NCBI GenBank assembly: GCA_016201135.1
Contig: JACQDK010000035.1
Span: forward strand, 1 to 32,072
Reading direction: 5' to 3'
Length of the DNA stretch: 32,072 bases
From: Actinomycetota bacterium
GTDB lineage: Bacteria > Actinomycetota > UBA4738 > HRBIN12
Positions 31,439 to 32,072 of the stretch are shown here, in pieces. The translations under genes were made by a program, and so were the position numbers. Each line of letters begins with the position of its first letter. The stretch's first letter is position 1. The notes below the pieces were generated by a model. That model saw only the letters and a program-made list of their open reading frames with translations, did not search any database and had not been told where the DNA came from.

Positions 31439-32072
31439 TACCGGCTCGCACGGGCTTCGCGGAAGAGGATCCGGATCTCCTCCTCCGGCATCGTCTCCAG
31501 GTCCAGACCGCGCTCCGAGACGATCGCCATCACGCGCTCGTAGCGTTCGGAGAACCCGCGGATCGTCCGGCGGAGCGCGCTCTCGGCGTCCACGTCCAGC
31601 TTGCGCGCGACCGCCACCGCGGCGAACAGCACGTCCCCGATCTCCTCCTCGGCGTTCGCGGCATCGGTGTGCGCCTCGAGCTCGGTCACCTCCTCCTTCA
31701 GGGCGCCTATCGCGGAGCCGACGCTCCGCCACTCGAAGCCCCAGCCGGCCGCGCGCCGCTGCACCTTGGCGGCTCGCGCGAGCGACGGGAGCGAGGCGGG
31801 GATGTCTTCGTCCACTCCCTTGCGGCCGCCGGTCTCCTCGGCCTTCAGCTTCTCCCAGTTCACGAGGACCTCTTCTGCTCCCGAGACCTCGACCTGCCCG
31901 AACACGTGGGGGTGTCGACGGATCAGCTTGCGCACCAACCCTTCAGCGACGTCGTCCACGTCCCAGCGTCCCTCCTCGGCGGACATCTGCGCGTGGAACA
32001 CGACCTGCAGCAGCAGGTCGCCCAGCTCGTCGCGGATCGCGTCGGCATCGTCGGCGTCGATCGCCTCAAGGA
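31438..32072 (-). CDS. mazG: MazG nucleoside triphosphate pyrophosphohydrolase (5' end beyond window)
   Basis: The frame is open to the window edge, so the N-terminus is missing. The visible part includes the end of the first MazG domain (IRDELGDLLLQVVFHAQMS), a linker (HPHVFGQVEVSGAEEVLVNW, then EKLKAEE), and the second catalytic MazG domain, with KEEVTELEAHTD followed by AEEEIGDVLFAAVAVARKL. The acidic E-E-x-x-E plus E-x-x-D pattern binds Mg. MazG hydrolyses NTPs and dNTPs to monophosphates and pyrophosphate, and is linked to removal of aberrant nucleotides and to stringent-response control. A Met at 32001 is internal to the domain and is not the start. The stop overlaps the GNAT start. Confidence 0.92.
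   Translation of the reverse strand, partial: LEAIDADDADAIRDELGDLLLQVVFHAQMSAEEGRWDVDDVAEGLVRKLIRRHPHVFGQVEVSGAEEVLVNWEKLKAEETGGRKGVDEDIPASLPSLARAAKVQRRAAGWGFEWRSVGSAIGALKEEVTELEAHTDAANAEEEIGDVLFAAVAVARKLDVDAESALRRTIRGFSERYERVMAIVSERGLDLETMPEEEIRILFREARASR

Overview
The window is a high-GC stretch that looks like a chromosomal contig from an uncultured member of the Actinomycetota. The evidence is the block mazG / eno / ftsB-like / S1-domain gene / DUF501-Ppx (a familiar actinobacterial neighbourhood), the GT87-type membrane glycosyltransferases, the lipoprotein-type cell-wall enzymes, and several genes whose start codon lies 6-9 nt after a TANNNT -10 box with no Shine-Dalgarno sequence (leaderless style). 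No species can be named from sequence alone.

Left part (1-8622). A truncated IS110 transposase remnant is followed by a cytosolic cyclophilin. On the minus strand lies an 804-residue PAS-PAS-GAF-PAS sensor whose kinase core has lost the phosphoacceptor His, the N-box Asn and the G-box glycine. Divergent from it is a compact four-gene operon: alanine/serine-glyoxylate aminotransferase, malyl-CoA lyase, and the two subunits of malate-CoA ligase (malate thiokinase). Together these would turn malate into acetyl-CoA and glyoxylate and then aminate glyoxylate to glycine, the glyoxylate-forming half of the serine cycle. This is the most distinctive metabolic module here.

Middle part (8656-20124). 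Two convergent GT87-like membrane glycosyltransferase paralogues come first, one lacking about 80 residues. They are followed by a lipoprotein lytic transglycosylase, a small unknown protein, a BipA/TypA GTPase gene that has lost its P-loop by an out-of-frame deletion, a membrane protein with a spermidine-synthase-like domain, a cupin, a secreted lipoprotein, a broken DUF4342 gene, class I fructose-bisphosphate aldolase, and a TadG-like protein.

Island (20129-22216). An intact tRNA-Leu(UAA) gene and a second copy of its 3' end, 30/32 identical, bracket a 2.1-kb insert. The insert carries one hipB-hipA toxin-antitoxin operon with a 47-bp dyad operator. This has the layout of a tRNA-targeted integrative element reduced to its toxin-antitoxin cargo, with no integrase left.

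Right part (22360-32072). An L,D-transpeptidase that ends just before its catalytic motif runs in frame into adenosine deaminase. After it come RtcB RNA ligase, a membrane-anchored cyclophilin, a DUF501-Ppx/GppA fusion, an S1-domain protein, an FtsB/DivIC divisome protein, enolase, a methyltransferase, a GNAT acetyltransferase and a MazG that runs off the window. From rtcB onward all genes are on the minus strand, most spaced by 3-10 bp.

Two themes run across the window. Several genes carry deletions or frameshifts at conserved sites (typA, L,D-transpeptidase, GT87 copy, DUF4342, IS110), so read-level checking is needed to separate gene decay from assembly error. Two genes also show a perfect Shine-Dalgarno placed 6 nt before an ATC codon at the start expected for the family, hinting at AUC initiation.
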